A DNA stretch of 64,000 bases, from the NCBI GenBank assembly GCA_964036155.1, contig OZ038423.1, forward strand, positions 47,693,249 to 47,757,248, written 5' to 3'. This document shows positions 61,668-64,000 of the stretch, piece after piece. Source of the DNA: Diploscapter coronatus. Lineage: Eukaryota; Nematoda; Chromadorea; Rhabditida; Rhabditidae. Numbering within the stretch: the stretch's first letter is position 1; each line of letters opens with the position of its first letter. The notes beneath the pieces were generated by a model. That model saw only the letters and a program-made list of their open reading frames with translations, made no database searches and was not told the origin of the DNA. Position numbers and translations under genes: made by a program.

Positions 61668-64000
61668 ATGGAGTACGTCGAAAATCTACCGTCCGTGCCG
61701 ATCAACGCGAAGAATGTGAAGATCATCTCCGAACCAGGAGATTTCTACGAGACTTTACTAGTAATTCCTATTTCCTTGACTTCTTTATTTTGAGTTTTTT
61801 TTTCTTTAATTTGAAAGATTTAGACCCTCATTTCCAAGTCGAATGAACGCATCTACATTTCGAGCTTGTACCTGGGCGACGGAAAGCTGGAAAATGCGCT
61901 GGTAAGAATTTGAAAAACAGACATGAAAAAAACGAGAATAATTGATTTGGTTGATTTTCAGGTCGATAAAATCGATAATCGATTGAGAGACGTTCTGGAT
62001 TTACGCGTGACGATTTTGCTCGACTACCTGCGTGGCACGCGGGACAAGAGGTTGGAAAAGAGTTCCACGACTTTGCTGAAGAGAATAGCTGATAGGTCTA
62101 ACGTGAGACTTTTTGAAATTAAAAAATCTGAAAATCGACAAAAAACTACATATAAAAACCATTATCTTTTAAGAGAATATGATTTTAAAAAAGGTTTTTA
62201 AATCGACCTTTATTTAAGAAATAATAAAAATCGTATATGTTTCGGGTAAATATAATTTTTAAAAATAGGTAGAATTTTCAGATCTACCTTTACCACACGC
62301 CCTACCTGAAGGGGTTTCTGAAGCAGACCATCCCGGAGCGGTCGAATGAAGTCATCGGCCTCCAGCACATGAAACTCTACATTTTCGATGACCACGTTTT
62401 GTTATCGGGGTATTTTTAAATTTTAACTTGTTCTTTCATTTTTTAAAATCTATTTTCAGAGCCAATCTTTCCGACTCCTATTTCACGAACCGACAGGATC
62501 GCTACATTCTGTTCGAGAACTCCAAGGAGCTGGCTGATTATTTCTCGCAAGTAGTCGATGTCGTGGGACAATTGTCTTTCGTTCTCGATAAAGACGGACA
62601 GTGCACGATCAATCCGCTGTGCCCTATACATCCTGTGACTGGTATGCCTAGCTGTTTTAGCTCCTAAAACGTTCACACTGCTGAACTACCTTCTTTACAA
62701 ATTCCATAGTTTTCTTGAAACCTAACTTGGCATTGTCAAAATATGAATTTTGAGGATTTATTTGGAAAAGAGTATCATATACAAATTGCCATTATGCCTT
62801 GGAAAACATACGAATTGTCTTAAAACTTGCTTATTTATTCAGGAAACACCAAGGAATTTTCTCGAGAACTGAATGATCGCCTGAAGAAGGTTATGGAGTC
62901 TTTGAGGTCTGCGTCCCCTTCACACTCTCAATCGGATACAGTAGCTTACCCAATCCTCCAAATGGGAATGTTCGAAGTTGAGCAAGAACATCAACTCATG
63001 AAAAGGCTCCTGAGTACTGAGGTAGTTTTTCTCTAATTTATTATTTTTATCAGATCTTGAAACATCTAATTTCGTTTGAAACAAGTTTTTTTAACGATAA
63101 TTTACAATAGAAAACTACTATTAATTGCCTAGAATTTTTTTGAAGCATATTTTTCTGAAAGTATTTTTAGTTGTTTTACGATAGAAAAAAGCCATATTAT
63201 AAACTGTTCTGTATACAATTTTTGTATGAGATTTTTCGAAGCATCAGTTTATTTCCTTAAAAATGTCGAATTTTCAGAACCCCTCGATGAAGTTCACGAT
63301 GGCTTCGGGCTACTTCAATTGTCTGGAAGAATACGAAGATTTGATGACGAACAAAGGCAAATACGATTTGGATATCTTGGTTGCTAGTCCAAAAGTGGGA
63401 TCTTTTAAATTTTATGTATATTTTTGTTTTAATTTTGATACTTCTTGAAAAGTTCGTACATTTAGAAGGTTCGACTATTCTTTACCAATTAAATTTTTAT
63501 TCAGGCCAACGGTTTTCTGAACGCTCAGGGTCTTTCGGGTCAAATACCAGCCGTATATTCGAACATCCTTCACAACTTCTACAGCAAAGTCCAAGAGAGT
63601 AATCGGAAAAGTGTAGTGTTTTTCATTTTCAATTTGAATTTAAAATTTGATTTTCAGCTGAAACTCTTCGAGTATGACCGGGAGGGCTGGACTTTCCATT
63701 CAAAAGGATTTTGGATTGAGCATCCGAACTATTCCGCCACAATAGTTGGATCTTCGAATTATGGTATTTCTACTTTTTCTAGCATTATTTTTATTCTTAA
63801 AATTTTTATTTTAAAAAATTATTTTTAATTTTCCAGGCTATCGTTCTGCATTTCGCGACCTCGAAGCGCAAGTTTTCCTCGTCACCAAAGACCAAAATCT
63901 CAGGGAGCAATTAAAGGAGGTAATTATCTCGGTTTAATTACCTAATTAACCGACTCAGTTACCCTAGGAACGGACCGGCCTGTTCAAGTACTCTTCCATA
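61668..64000 (+). CDS. pgs-1: PGS1, phosphatidylglycerophosphate synthase (3' end beyond window)
   Basis: PGS1 makes phosphatidylglycerophosphate from CDP-diacylglycerol and glycerol-3-phosphate in mitochondria, the committed step to cardiolipin. The sequence matches the eukaryotic PLD-superfamily enzyme throughout: EPGDFYETLL, ISSLYLGDGKLE, VTILLDYLRGTR, LYHTPYLKGFLKQTIPERSNE. The first HKD motif is GLQHMKLYIFDDHVLLSGANLSDSYFTNRQDRY. Further on come ASGYFNCLEEY, DILVASPKANGF and GLSGQIPAVY. The second HKD motif is WTFHSKGFWIEHPN with GSSNYGYRAFRDLEAQ. The first in-frame ATG after the TTTTTTCAG acceptor at 61629 is at 61668; an out-of-frame ATG at 61657 precedes it. The N-terminal targeting peptide is not identified and may lie in an earlier exon. 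The gene runs off the window end in the exon starting near 63969. Confidence 0.92.

Noticed and set aside
1..64000. tRNA, rRNA, CRISPR or viral features
   Set aside because: No tRNA B-box with a matching A-box and acceptor stem, no rRNA core sequence, no spaced direct repeats and no polymerase or integrase motifs were found by reading. A covariance-model scan would be decisive for small RNAs.

Overview
The window reads as nuclear DNA of a nematode, probably rhabditid-like. It is AT-rich, with many short introns that open with GTAAGT-like donors and close with TTTTCAG or TTTAG acceptors. Several start codons lie just downstream of a bare 3' splice acceptor, as expected for spliced-leader trans-splicing. 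It also has nematode-type families: C6-domain mucins, CK1-group divergent kinases and a possible serpentine receptor. Species and clade cannot be fixed from sequence alone. All gene models were spliced by eye; reading-frame phase was checked across most junctions and exceptions are stated.

Layout. 74-7761 (-): SKA1 kinetochore protein with a 5.45 kb intron. 8600-10496 (+): cathepsin B. 10768-11739 (+): small secreted cystatin-like protein, close enough to the cathepsin to be co-transcribed. 12547-21189 (+): very large secreted modular mucin (thrombospondin type-1 repeat, Ser/Pro/Gly-rich tract, six C6 domains joined by Thr-rich linkers, second thrombospondin repeat). 21190-24971: mostly empty. 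24972-28971 (+): Ttd14/NadR-like P-loop protein. 31046-37538 (+): UBA, coiled-coil and C-terminal RING protein. About 39179-41592 (-): poorly resolved multi-pass membrane protein, possibly a serpentine receptor. 42112-46275 (+): CK1-like pseudokinase. 46749-47352 (-): orphan small protein, probably downstream in an operon of 47722-50079 (-), the RFC2-type clamp loader subunit. 50441-52756 (+): SPRTN/DVC-1 DNA-protein crosslink protease, divergent from RFC2. 53580-55384 (-): TOM20. 56562-60167 (-): SR splicing factor with two RRMs. 61668-64000 (+, cut by the window end): mitochondrial phosphatidylglycerophosphate synthase PGS1.

Functional links are mostly local. A cysteine protease sits directly before a cystatin-like protein. 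The PCNA loader and a PIP-box-bearing SPRTN share a 361 bp divergent promoter region. TOM20 and PGS1 are both mitochondrial housekeeping genes. Several foldback or MITE-like elements lie in introns and intergenic DNA; the clearest has 17 bp terminal inverted repeats and a TTA target duplication. I found no CRISPR array, convincing tRNA or rRNA gene, or virus.
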